From assembly GCF_003390925.1 (NCBI RefSeq), contig NZ_QUBS01000067.1:1-40274 (forward strand): a DNA stretch of 40,274 bases. Reading direction: 5' to 3'. The stretch comes from Trinickia diaoshuihuensis. GTDB lineage: Bacteria > Pseudomonadota > Gammaproteobacteria > Burkholderiales > Burkholderiaceae. Positions 1 to 7,262 of the stretch are shown here, one piece after another (positions within the stretch are counted from its first letter, which is position 1; each line of letters begins with the position of its first letter). The notes under the pieces were generated by a model. That model ran no database searches. It was not told the DNA's origin and saw only the letters and a list, made by a program, of their open reading frames with translations. The translations under genes were made by a program, and so were the position numbers.

Positions 1-68
1 TGAACCGCAAAGATGCTCGTTTCTACCCACTTCTACTGGCGCCTATATGCCGGAAATACCCGGCTCCT
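1..68. other. non-coding left edge with short repeats
   Basis: No gene is visible. The stretch carries two direct copies of TATGCCGGAA, one near 46-55 and one near 69-78 that runs into the stop codon of the neighbouring regulator fragment. Between them is a small inverted repeat, GCCGG-N6-CCGGC. The CTTCTACT motif seen here also occurs in the repetitive DNA at the right end of the window. The junction coincides with the place where the MocR-like gene loses its C-terminal domain. Confidence 0.4.
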
Positions 69-452
69 TTATGCCGGAAGGTGACAGCTCTCACGCACGT
101 GAGCGAGCCGCCGCGCAAGCGCGGGGGCGGCCGCTTGCCGCGCCGCATCGGGGCGTTCGCGAGGCCGTTCGAGCAGACTGACGCGCGTGCCTTGCCGGCT
201 CGGCGCGATATAGCCCTCCGCGCCGAGCAGCTCGTACACCGCCGTCACGCTGTTGCGCGAGATCCCAAGTGCCGTCGCGAGCGCGCGCGAACCCGGCAAT
301 CTACTGCCGGACGGCAAGCGCCCATCTAGAATCGCCCTGCGGATTCGCTGATGCAGTTGCCTTTGCAACGATGTACCCGTTCGGTCTTTGACGAGCGGCG
401 TTTCGAGCAAAAGTTCAAGGACAGGATCGGCGGACGCGTCGACGGCAAGCAT
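69..452 (-). pseudogene. truncated MocR/PdxR-like GntR-type regulator (HTH part only)
   Basis: The 127-residue product has a GntR-type winged helix. Residues about 20-90 read SLQRQLHQRIRRAILDG, then SRLPGSRALATALGISRNSV and an AVYELLGAEGY wing, followed by a linker. MocR/PdxR proteins are normally about 450-500 residues, with an aminotransferase-like domain after this linker; here the frame stops at 69-71 and that domain is absent. I chose the ATG at 452 because upstream in-frame codons add residues unlike the family. The acetyltransferase gene lies divergently 125 bases away, a common arrangement for such regulators. It could be a stand-alone GntR protein, but the linker and missing effector domain favour a broken gene. 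Confidence 0.6.
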
Positions 453-576
453 GCGGTGTATGGGCTCCGTGAACGACGGGGCTCCGTGGCACCATCGAAT
501 AGTTTCTTTGTGGCTCTTTTCGTAAGCCACGAACGATTCTAAAGTCTTCGCTCGACCACACCAATCGGGGGAACCC

Positions 577-1284
577 ATGACCACGCATACCAACGAATAT
601 GGCCAACCGATCGGCGCACCCGTACCTGGCTGGTCGCCGCGCCCGCTGCCCGGTGCCGTCAAGCTGGAGGGGACATACTGCCGCGTCGAACCGCTCGACG
701 CGCAACGTCACGCGCACGATCTATTTGCCGCTTATCGGACGGCGCCGGATGGGCGGGACTGGACCTACATGGGCGTAGGCCCGTTCGATAACGAAGCCGC
801 CTACCAGCAACATGCCGAAGCGGCCGCGCGCAGCACCGACCCGCGACACTATGCGGTCATCGATCGTAAGACCGGCAAGGCTGTGGGCACGTTGGCGTTG
901 ATGCGCATCGATCCGGCACACGGCATCATCGAGGTGGGACACGTGACGTTTTCTCCGCTGCTCAAACGCACGCCTATTTCCACCGAAGCGCAGTTTTTGT
1001 TGATGTCGTACGTGTTCGACGAACTGGGCTATCGGCGCTACGAATGGAAGTGCGACAGTTTGAACGCGCCCTCGCGGGCGGCGGCGCAGCGGCTCGGGTT
1101 CACGTTCGAGGGGATCTTTCGCCAGGCGCTCGTCTATAAGGGCCGCACGCGCGACACGGCCTGGTTCTCGATACTCGATTCCGAATGGCCCATGCAAAAG
1201 CAAGCGTTCAAGGCGTGGCTCGCGGCCGACAATTTCGACGAGCAGGGCAAGCAAAGGATGTCGCTTGACCAGATGCGTCGCTGA
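577..1284 (+). CDS. GNAT N-acetyltransferase, RimJ/RimL type
   Basis: The 235-residue protein has the acetyltransferase-3 layout. An N-terminal strand (LEGTYCRVEPLDAQRHAHDLFAA) leads to a central sheet with VGTLALMRIDPAHGIIEVGHVTFSP. The acetyl-CoA region then has TEAQFLLMSYVFDELGYRRYEWKCDSLN, and the end reads SRAAAQRLGFTFEGIFRQ, typical of proteins that transfer acetyl from acetyl-CoA to an amine or protein N-terminus. The acceptor is unknown. The protein has no signal peptide and should be cytosolic. The ATG at 577 follows a weak GGGGGAA site. It is divergent from the truncated GntR/MocR fragment, which may once have controlled it. Confidence 0.85.
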   Translation: MTTHTNEYGQPIGAPVPGWSPRPLPGAVKLEGTYCRVEPLDAQRHAHDLFAAYRTAPDGRDWTYMGVGPFDNEAAYQQHAEAAARSTDPRHYAVIDRKTGKAVGTLALMRIDPAHGIIEVGHVTFSPLLKRTPISTEAQFLLMSYVFDELGYRRYEWKCDSLNAPSRAAAQRLGFTFEGIFRQALVYKGRTRDTAWFSILDSEWPMQKQAFKAWLAADNFDEQGKQRMSLDQMRR

Positions 1285-1327
1285 GCCGGCCGCGAACCGG
1301 CGCTGAACGGGTTTTAGACAACAGGCG

Positions 1328-2209
1328 TTAGACTCCCGGCGCCGGCTGGCCGATCGATTCGAGTTCGGCCAGCGTTTCCTCGGACAGTTGCAGTGCACCG
1401 GCGCGCAAATTCTCGCGCAGATGCTCGACCGACGACGTCCCCGGAATCAGCAAGATGTTCGGGGCCCGGTGCAGCAGCCACGCCAAGGCTGTTTGCATAG
1501 GCGTCGCGCCTAACTTCGCCGCGATCTCCGACAGCGCCGCTGACTGAATGGGCGAGAATCCGCCCAAGGGGAAATACGGAACGTAGGCGACACCTTGGCC
1601 GGCCAATCGATCGATGAGCGCATCGTCGTGCCGATGCATCAAGTTGTAGTGGTTTTGGACGCAAACGATCGGCGCGATGCTTTGCGCTTGCTCGATCTGC
1701 GTCGGCGTGGCATTGCTGATGCCGATGTGCCGCACGAGCCCATCTTGGCGCAACTGTGCAAGCGCCGTCATCTGAGCTTCGATCGATCCTTCGGCGGGGC
1801 CGTGCGTATCGAACATCAAGCGCAGATTGACGACGTCGAGCACGTCGAGGCCGAGGTTGCGCAGATTGTCGTGCACGGCCCGACGCAAATCTTCCGGCTC
1901 ATGCGCCTTGAGCCAGGCGCCGTCATTGCCGCGGACGGCGCCGACCTTCGTCACGATCAGCAGCGATTCAGGGTAAGGGTGGAGCGCTTCGCGAATGATT
2001 TGATTCGTGACGTGGGGGCCATAGAAATCGCTAGTGTCGATATGGTTCACACCCGCGGCGATCGCTTCGCGCAATACGTTCACCGCCGCTTGGCGATCGC
2101 GCGGGGGACCGAATACGCCGGGGCCGGCGAGTTGCATGGCGCCGTAGCCGAGGCGGCGAACGGTGCGCCCCGCGAAGGAAAAGGTCGTTTCGATGGTGGG
2201 TGCCGACAT
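1328..2209 (-). CDS. pdxI: aldo/keto reductase, PdxI/YdbC-like (pyridoxal reductase)
   Basis: This 293-residue TIM-barrel oxidoreductase starts at the ATG at 2209, which has GGAGAA just upstream. It carries RRLGYGAMQLAGPGVFGPPRDR near the N-terminus, the DTSDFYGPHVTNQ segment with the AKR Asp and Tyr, VTKVGA with the Lys, and LIPGTSSVEHLREN for NADPH binding. The usual AKR histidine segment reads VVNLRLM here. From memory, E. coli YdbC (PdxI), an NADPH-dependent pyridoxal reductase of vitamin B6 salvage, shows the same variant and matches along most of its length. The gene is divergent from a LysR regulator with a dyad in the shared promoter. The family is clear; the exact substrate is inferred. 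Confidence 0.82.
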   Translation of the reverse strand: MSAPTIETTFSFAGRTVRRLGYGAMQLAGPGVFGPPRDRQAAVNVLREAIAAGVNHIDTSDFYGPHVTNQIIREALHPYPESLLIVTKVGAVRGNDGAWLKAHEPEDLRRAVHDNLRNLGLDVLDVVNLRLMFDTHGPAEGSIEAQMTALAQLRQDGLVRHIGISNATPTQIEQAQSIAPIVCVQNHYNLMHRHDDALIDRLAGQGVAYVPYFPLGGFSPIQSAALSEIAAKLGATPMQTALAWLLHRAPNILLIPGTSSVEHLRENLRAGALQLSEETLAELESIGQPAPGV

Positions 2210-2281
2210 GACGTTCTCCGTAAAAGGGGTTAACGGCGCCGAGTATGAGAGCGATTGCGCTGTTCGATAATCCGATTTAAG

Positions 2282-2298
2282 TTGAACGGGTTGTTCAA
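2282..2298. promoter_or_regulatory. candidate LysR operator between pdxI-like gene and lysR
   Basis: A perfect 17-bp dyad, TTGAAC-N5-GTTCAA, sits 19 bases before the lysR start and 73 bases before the divergent reductase start. LysR-type regulators usually bind imperfect dyads in such shared promoters, so this is the likely autoregulatory and target site. The dyad is directly visible; its binding is inferred. Confidence 0.45.
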
Positions 2299-2316
2299 AA
2301 TCAGGAACAGTGCGCA

Positions 2317-3213
2317 ATGGATTTCAATGACCTTGCAGCGTTCGCGTCGGTGGCGCGAGCGGGAGGCTTTCGCGACGCCGCGCGGACGAGCGGGGTATCG
2401 GCGTCGAGTTTGAGCACCGCGGTCAAACGCTTGGAGGCCAAGCTAGGCTTGAGGCTGCTCCACCGTACGACGCGCAGCGTCTCGCCCACGGAAGCGGGCG
2501 CGCATTTGCTCAATCGGCTCATGCCGCTATTCGGGGAGATGCAGGAAGCCCTCGACGTATTGAATACATTCCGCGATACGCCTACCGGGACGCTACGGCT
2601 GAACGTGCCGTCGAGCGCCGCGCTCACGTTTTTGCCGGACCTCGTCAGTGCATTTATCGAACGCTATCCGGGCGTGCGCGTGGAAGTGCTGGCCGAGGAC
2701 GGGTTCGTCGATCTTCTTTCGATCGGCTGCGACGCGGGCATTCGTTACGACGAGCGGCTCGAGCAAGACATGATCGCGGTCCCCATTGGCCCGCGCATGC
2801 AGCGCTTCGTCACGGCGGCCGCGCCGGCTTATCTCGATGCGCGTGGCAGACCTGAGCATCCGCGCGAATTGCTGGAGCATGCGTGTCTACGCGTTCAGTT
2901 TTCCGGGGGCGCGATGGTGACTTGGTCCTTCGAACGCGGCGAGGAGCGTTACCAATTGGATCCGCCGGGTCCCTTGCTCGTCAAACCGGCGCTGGCGCTC
3001 GATTTCACGATACGCGTCGCGGCGGCCGGCGGCGGCGTCGTTCATTTGTTCGAGGAGATGCTGCGGCCCTACATTGATCGCCGGGCGCTGGAGGTGATCC
3101 TCGAACCTTGGCAGGTTTCATTCACCGGTCCGTTTCTGTACTACCCGGGCCGCCGTCACGTGCCGGCGCCGCTACGCGCCTTTATCGACTTCATTCGGGA
3201 GCGGTCCGTTTGA
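2317..3213 (+). CDS. LysR-family transcriptional regulator
   Basis: The 298-residue product has the LysR helix-turn-helix at residues 1-60 (DLAAFASVARAGGFRDAART, SSLSTAVKRLEAKLGLRLLHRTTRSVSPTEAG). A periplasmic-binding-protein-like effector domain follows at about 88-298 (GTLRLNVPSSAALTFLPDLV, CDAGIRYDERLEQDMIAVPI). It belongs to the subgroup often found beside oxidoreductases. The ATG at 2317 follows AGGAACAG. Its divergent partner is the PdxI-like reductase, which it probably controls through the 2282-2298 dyad. The inducer is unknown. Confidence 0.92.
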   Translation: MDFNDLAAFASVARAGGFRDAARTSGVSASSLSTAVKRLEAKLGLRLLHRTTRSVSPTEAGAHLLNRLMPLFGEMQEALDVLNTFRDTPTGTLRLNVPSSAALTFLPDLVSAFIERYPGVRVEVLAEDGFVDLLSIGCDAGIRYDERLEQDMIAVPIGPRMQRFVTAAAPAYLDARGRPEHPRELLEHACLRVQFSGGAMVTWSFERGEERYQLDPPGPLLVKPALALDFTIRVAAAGGGVVHLFEEMLRPYIDRRALEVILEPWQVSFTGPFLYYPGRRHVPAPLRAFIDFIRERSV

Positions 3214-3234
3214 TGCCGTGGCGCCTTTGCGCCG

Positions 3235-3600
3235 CTAAACCTTATAGGGCACTCGCACGCCCGGTTCGTCGGCGGGGAAATCCTTCGTATTGCGAGAAAC
3301 GAGCAACATCGAGTTGATGTCGGCGGATGCCCATACGATGGCATCCGGCAGGCGGATGCGCCGATGCTTGCGGATTTCCACGGCTCGGCTCGCGATGTCA
3401 CCGTTGAGCCCAATGACGTGGAACGAAGAGAGCCATCTCCGAATGGCCGCCTCATCGTCAGGGGAGGTGCCGACGAGCACCTCCATCCAGCTAATAATGC
3501 TGATTGCACGCTGCTCGTACCGTGCCAGTTCCTTCTTGGCCGCCGCGATGCCGCTTAGATAGTCGATGAGGATGTTTGTATCGAAAAGCGCTTTCACCAT
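3235..3600 (-). CDS. vapC: PIN-domain ribonuclease toxin (VapC type)
   Basis: The 121-residue protein fits the PIN fold. It begins MVKALFDTNILIDYLSG with Asp7, has Glu40 in SWMEVLVG, Asp86 in RLPDAIVWASA and Asp107 in SRNTKDF, the four acidic residues expected to hold Mg2+ for RNA cleavage. The ATG at 3600 overlaps the end of the antitoxin gene by seven bases, so the pair is translationally coupled. The target RNA cannot be told from the sequence. Nothing looks broken. Confidence 0.88.
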   Translation of the reverse strand: MVKALFDTNILIDYLSGIAAAKKELARYEQRAISIISWMEVLVGTSPDDEAAIRRWLSSFHVIGLNGDIASRAVEIRKHRRIRLPDAIVWASADINSMLLVSRNTKDFPADEPGVRVPYKV

Positions 3601-3812
3601 TCCGAACGAAGCTCCTGCTGGTACTCGAGTCCGTCGATTCTCTTGCCTTTCCACAGACCGAAGACATCGCCGCCAAGGCCGCGTTTGTGCGACGCGATAT
3701 ACGCTTCGATGGCCTCGCGGATGATCGCGGCCCGTGGACGTTGTTCCTCCTCAACGAGTGCAGTGAGCTCGGACAACTGCTCCTCAGGGAGGTCGATCAA
3801 GATTCGACTCAT
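3594..3812 (-). CDS. vapB: ribbon-helix-helix antitoxin (VapB type)
   Basis: The 72-residue protein starts MSRILIDLPEEQLSELTALVEE and continues RAAIIREAIEAYIASHK, a CopG/Arc-like ribbon-helix-helix with a short beta strand and two helices. The C-terminal tail (DVFGLWKGKRIDGLEYQQELRSEW) is the type that inserts into a PIN toxin active site. The ATG at 3812 is fixed by AGGAG eight bases upstream. It precedes and overlaps the toxin gene. The protein should neutralise the toxin and repress the operon through the TATCAT repeats just upstream. Confidence 0.85.
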   Translation of the reverse strand: MSRILIDLPEEQLSELTALVEEEQRPRAAIIREAIEAYIASHKRGLGGDVFGLWKGKRIDGLEYQQELRSEW

Positions 3813-3828
3813 GGCAGTAACTCCTAAC

Positions 3829-3860
3829 ATGATATCGCTATCATATATCATTTCTATCAT
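3829..3860 (-). promoter_or_regulatory. operator/promoter of vapBC (TATCAT repeats)
   Basis: A perfect dyad ATGATA-N4-TATCAT spans 3829-3844, and further TATCAT copies lie at 3846-3851 and 3855-3860. The cluster begins 17 bases upstream of the antitoxin ATG in an AT-rich stretch. Ribbon-helix-helix antitoxins bind short repeated half-sites of this kind. The motif also resembles a -10 hexamer on the minus strand (TATGAT), so binding would block the promoter. Confidence 0.55.
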
Positions 3861-3993
3861 ACATACATCATAGTTTTTCTTTACCTTGCCCGAAATAACC
3901 GTCGTTTGTCCGCCACGCGGCGACGAGGGGATACTCCCGCCATCGAGGCGGCAACGTGCCCACCGAACTGATGCCGAAAGGAGAACAAGACCC

Positions 3994-5166
3994 GTGAAGC
4001 GTAAAGTCATTGGCCTGTGCGCGACGGTCGCCCTTGCCGCTTGTGCAAGTGCCGCGATGAGTCACGCCGCCGAAAGTCAGAACGATGCCGTTAAGAAAAC
4101 CATCGATGCCGTCATCGAACCGCTCATGCGAAAAGACGGCATCAACGGAATGGCCGTCGGCGTCGTCGACGGCAGCAAGCAATATGTATTCAACTACGGC
4201 TTGGCATCGGTCGACACAGGCCGGCCCGTCACGGAGCGAACGCTGTTCGAACTCGGCTCCGTCAGCAAAACGCTGACGGCGACACTTGTTTCCTATGCGG
4301 CCACGAACGGCGATCTTTCGTTGTCCGATCCGGTGAGCAGATTCCTACCGGCATTGCGCGATACGAAGTTTGGGGAAACACAACTCGTGAATCTCGGCAC
4401 GCACACGCCCGGCGGTGTCCCGTTGCAGGTGCCCGACGACATCGAAAACGACGACGGCCTTATCCGTTATCTGCAGGCTTGGCGGCCCACCTACGCAGCG
4501 GGTACGTATCGCACCTACTCGAACGTCGGCATTGGCGTGCTCGGCATGATCGCGGCGAAAAGCTTGGATGGCGACTTTGCGTCGCTGATGCAGCAGCGGC
4601 TATTTCCCGCGCTGGGTATGAACAGTACCTTCATCGATGTTCCCGCGGCGCGCGAAGCCGATTACGCGCAGGGCTACAACAAGCGTGGCGCGCCGGTTCG
4701 GATGTCGCCCGGCATGCTTTCGGCACCGGCCTATGGCGTCAAGGCCACGGTCCTCGACGTGCTGCGCTTTCTCGAAGCGAACATGAATCTCGCCAAGCTC
4801 GACGGCAAATGGCAGCGCGCCGTCACGCAGACGCACACCGGCTACTATCGCGTGGGACCGATGACGCAGGATCTGATTTGGGAGCAATACGCGTATCCCG
4901 TGACGCTGGACGCGTTGCTGCAAGGCAATTCAGCGGCCGTTATCCTGAACCCGACGCCGGTTCAGCCGATCGAACCGCCTCAGGTGCCCATCAAGAACGT
5001 GTGGATCAACAAGACAGGTTCGACGAGCGGCTTCGGCGCCTATGTCGCTTTCGTCCCGCAACAGCGGTTGGGAATCGTTTTGCTGGCGAACAAAAACTTC
5101 CCGATCGACGAGCGTGTGCGCGCCGCGTATCGGATCTTGAGCACGTTTGCGTCAGATCGGCAATAA
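3994..5166 (+). CDS. ampC: class C (AmpC-like) serine beta-lactamase
   Basis: The product is 390 residues with a GTG start at 3994 preceded by AAAGGAGAA. The N-terminus is an export signal (KRKVIGLCATVALAACASAAMSHAAES); LAAC at 14-17 could also serve as a lipobox. The class C motifs are present: SVSK at 89-92 with the nucleophile Ser89, YSN at 175-177, and KTG at 340-342 in NKTGSTSGFGAYVAF. Length and motif spacing match periplasmic AmpC enzymes, which hydrolyse cephalosporins and penicillins. No AmpR-type LysR gene is adjacent; the upstream neighbour is the divergent vapBC pair. A related esterase or DD-peptidase is less likely given all three motifs. Confidence 0.85.
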   Translation: MKRKVIGLCATVALAACASAAMSHAAESQNDAVKKTIDAVIEPLMRKDGINGMAVGVVDGSKQYVFNYGLASVDTGRPVTERTLFELGSVSKTLTATLVSYAATNGDLSLSDPVSRFLPALRDTKFGETQLVNLGTHTPGGVPLQVPDDIENDDGLIRYLQAWRPTYAAGTYRTYSNVGIGVLGMIAAKSLDGDFASLMQQRLFPALGMNSTFIDVPAAREADYAQGYNKRGAPVRMSPGMLSAPAYGVKATVLDVLRFLEANMNLAKLDGKWQRAVTQTHTGYYRVGPMTQDLIWEQYAYPVTLDALLQGNSAAVILNPTPVQPIEPPQVPIKNVWINKTGSTSGFGAYVAFVPQQRLGIVLLANKNFPIDERVRAAYRILSTFASDRQ

Positions 5167-5273
5167 CGAGCGAGAACCGCGGCGAACCGTTATCATGGCT
5201 TCCGGTTCAGGGCCGCCGCCGCGGATTTCGAAGGCATGCATTGACGTCGCCCCTGCAATGAATTGATTCATGT

Positions 5274-6101
5274 ATGCATCGACAATTACAAGAAAACCTA
5301 GGGCTGGCGACAGATTTATTGCTCCATGCGCAAATCGGCTCCGTCTCGCATGACGGCCGTTACGCGATCATGCGCACCGCGCAGGCGCCGGAGTATTTTT
5401 CCGGCAACATGCTCGTCCTCGACGCACCTCCCGGCAACGACGAACGCGAACGTCTGGAGGAGGATTTCGCGCGCTTGATCGGTACGCCGCCGCGGATGTT
5501 GCATCGGTCGTTCGCGTGGCCGGAGGCCGAGGGCGCCGTCCGCGACTTGGACGCCTATGTCAGTCGCGGCTATGAAGCGGCCGCCTTCACCGTACTCGCG
5601 GCCGACCGCAATGCCGTGCGTTCGCTCGAAGTGAACGAGGCCGTCGAGGTCAGGCTGTTCAACGGCGATACGGAGCGCGATTGGGACGATTGGCTGCGCA
5701 TGTCGCTGGCCGAGATGCCCGATCCCGAAAACGAAGTGTCTCGCCGCTGCGTCGAGTTCCAGCGCTCCGCTTATCGAGGACTGATCGAGCGGCAGTGGGG
5801 CAATTGGTGGGGCGCGTTTATCGACGGTGAGATGGTCGGCAGCCTAGGCCTCTTTTTCTTCGGCCGTATCGGGCGGTTTCAGTCGATCATGACGCGCGAG
5901 GACCAGCGCAATAAACGCGTTTGCCGCACCTTGCTCATGGAAGTCGTCAAGCGGGCCGCCGCCGCTCGCGATCGCCTCGTGATCGTGGCCGACGAGCAGC
6001 ACCATGCGATCCGGCTATACGAATCGCTGGGCTTTACGCCGCAGGCGCGGATCGGCTCGCTTTGCCAACCTTCACTGGCTTGTCAGCGTCAAGCCGACTG
6101 A
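5274..6101 (+). CDS. GNAT-family N-acetyltransferase
   Basis: In this 275-residue protein the C-terminal part (about 120-265) carries the GNAT fold. It has WWGAFIDGEMVGSLGLFFFG, then FQSIMTREDQRNKRVCRTLLMEVVKRA at the acetyl-CoA loop, and ADEQHHAIRLYESLGFTPQ at the end. The usual Q/RxxGxG/A loop is altered to QRNKRVC. The N-terminal 110 residues are an extra alpha/beta region seen in some two-lobed GNAT proteins. No export signal is present. The ATG at 5274 has no strong ribosome binding site. The substrate is unknown, and the gene stands apart from its neighbours. Confidence 0.8.
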   Translation: MHRQLQENLGLATDLLLHAQIGSVSHDGRYAIMRTAQAPEYFSGNMLVLDAPPGNDERERLEEDFARLIGTPPRMLHRSFAWPEAEGAVRDLDAYVSRGYEAAAFTVLAADRNAVRSLEVNEAVEVRLFNGDTERDWDDWLRMSLAEMPDPENEVSRRCVEFQRSAYRGLIERQWGNWWGAFIDGEMVGSLGLFFFGRIGRFQSIMTREDQRNKRVCRTLLMEVVKRAAAARDRLVIVADEQHHAIRLYESLGFTPQARIGSLCQPSLACQRQAD

Positions 6102-6351
6102 GTTGCCACCGCGCACGTCGACCTTATCGGGCTGAGCTGGGCGCCAAATTGAACGTGCGCCGGTCGGCGTGGTCGATGACCTATTGGCGAGGCCGCAGAC
6201 GATAATTAAGTAAGCCCAGCAAGTAGTCCTCTCCCAGTTGGTGGCCTAAATCGGCTAGCAATCGAAAAAGAATTGTTATTTAATTCATAGCAACGCCGCG
6301 AGTTCGGGGTCGACGGCGTCGAAACTCATTCAAGAAATTAAGGAGAAGAAG
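6102..6351. other. intergenic region before lipoprotein gene
   Basis: About 250 bases without a gene. The last hundred bases are AT-rich (around 6260-6290) and probably hold the promoter of the lipoprotein gene. No terminator or RNA element was recognised. Confidence 0.4.
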
Positions 6352-7152
6352 ATGAGTGCGCGTTTTCGGGGGACTGTTGTTGCCATGCTGCTGACAGCTG
6401 GCTTGACGGGGTGCGCCAATACCCTGACGTCTATAAATAAGACGGAGGAACTGCTTACGGGCGCGGCACCGCTAGTTACGGATGACATGGACACCGTGGT
6501 TGACGGCAAGGAAAAGCAGTACCTCGGTAAGGTTCTATCGCAATCCGAGCAGAAGTGCCATCTCTTCGTTGGGTCACTTTCGGCTGCGGCGCGGACCAGC
6601 GATTCCGTACTAGACGTCGGCACAACGATCTTCTCGGCACTGGCTACGGCGTTTCACCCTCTCACGACAGTTCATGCGTTGACCGCGGGCGCCACTATAA
6701 CGTCCGGGTCTAAGACAGCGCTCAACGCCGATATCTATCAGAAAGAAACCGCACCCATCATCGTAAAAGCGATTGAAGATACGTACTACAAAGACTATAC
6801 CGATTACGTATACAAGCTGAGCGGTGAAACGGAGGTCGTTACATCGTTAGAAGTGGCAAAGATACGTGCGATTCACCGCGAGTGTGCGCTGGATGCCGCT
6901 CTGTCCCACGTGCTCAGCGGGCAGCCGTCCAGGCTCGCTGACCACGAGCATGGGGCGCATCTCAGTACGACGGATCTCGTAACGGGTGCACGCTTTTCGG
7001 TGTCATCCGGCGATATCTACGTCGTTGTCGCCGGCCCCGCTAAAGGTAGCGATGTACTGAGCTATAGTAGCCTGGAGCCGGCGGGTACATCGCTTTCAGC
7101 CGCGCGAACTATACCGACCAAAGATTTTTTGAGAATGGTGTCGGGCCAGTAA
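6352..7152 (+). CDS. lipoprotein of unknown function
   Basis: The 266-residue protein begins with a lipoprotein signal, MSARFRGTVVAMLLTAGLTGC, with lipobox LTGC at 18-21. Ala follows the Cys, which suggests outer-membrane sorting. The mature part has no family that I recognise. It contains a weakly hydrophobic stretch near 78-110 (VGTTIFSALATAF, HALTAGATITSG) and a charged, tyrosine-rich segment near 140-155 (EDTYYKDYTDYVYKLSGE). The ATG at 6352 is set by AAGGAGAAG. Codon use is less GC-biased than in the neighbours, which hints at transfer. Its stop overlaps a possible upstream ATG of the next gene by one base (TAATG). Confidence 0.75.
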   Translation: MSARFRGTVVAMLLTAGLTGCANTLTSINKTEELLTGAAPLVTDDMDTVVDGKEKQYLGKVLSQSEQKCHLFVGSLSAAARTSDSVLDVGTTIFSALATAFHPLTTVHALTAGATITSGSKTALNADIYQKETAPIIVKAIEDTYYKDYTDYVYKLSGETEVVTSLEVAKIRAIHRECALDAALSHVLSGQPSRLADHEHGAHLSTTDLVTGARFSVSSGDIYVVVAGPAKGSDVLSYSSLEPAGTSLSAARTIPTKDFLRMVSGQ

Positions 7153-7262
7153 TGGCGCATCAGGCGAAATCCGTTCCATACCGACCGTTATGTTCGCATA
7201 CTCAACCAACTGCGATGCCTGCCACGCGAGAGGAGGCGTGCGCCGCTGGTATCCTCACGGTC

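Noticed and set aside
7152-7262. Upstream start of the AraC-type gene coupled by TAATG to the lipoprotein gene
   Set aside because: The added 37 residues look unconserved and no ribosome binding site serves that ATG; kept only as an alternative.
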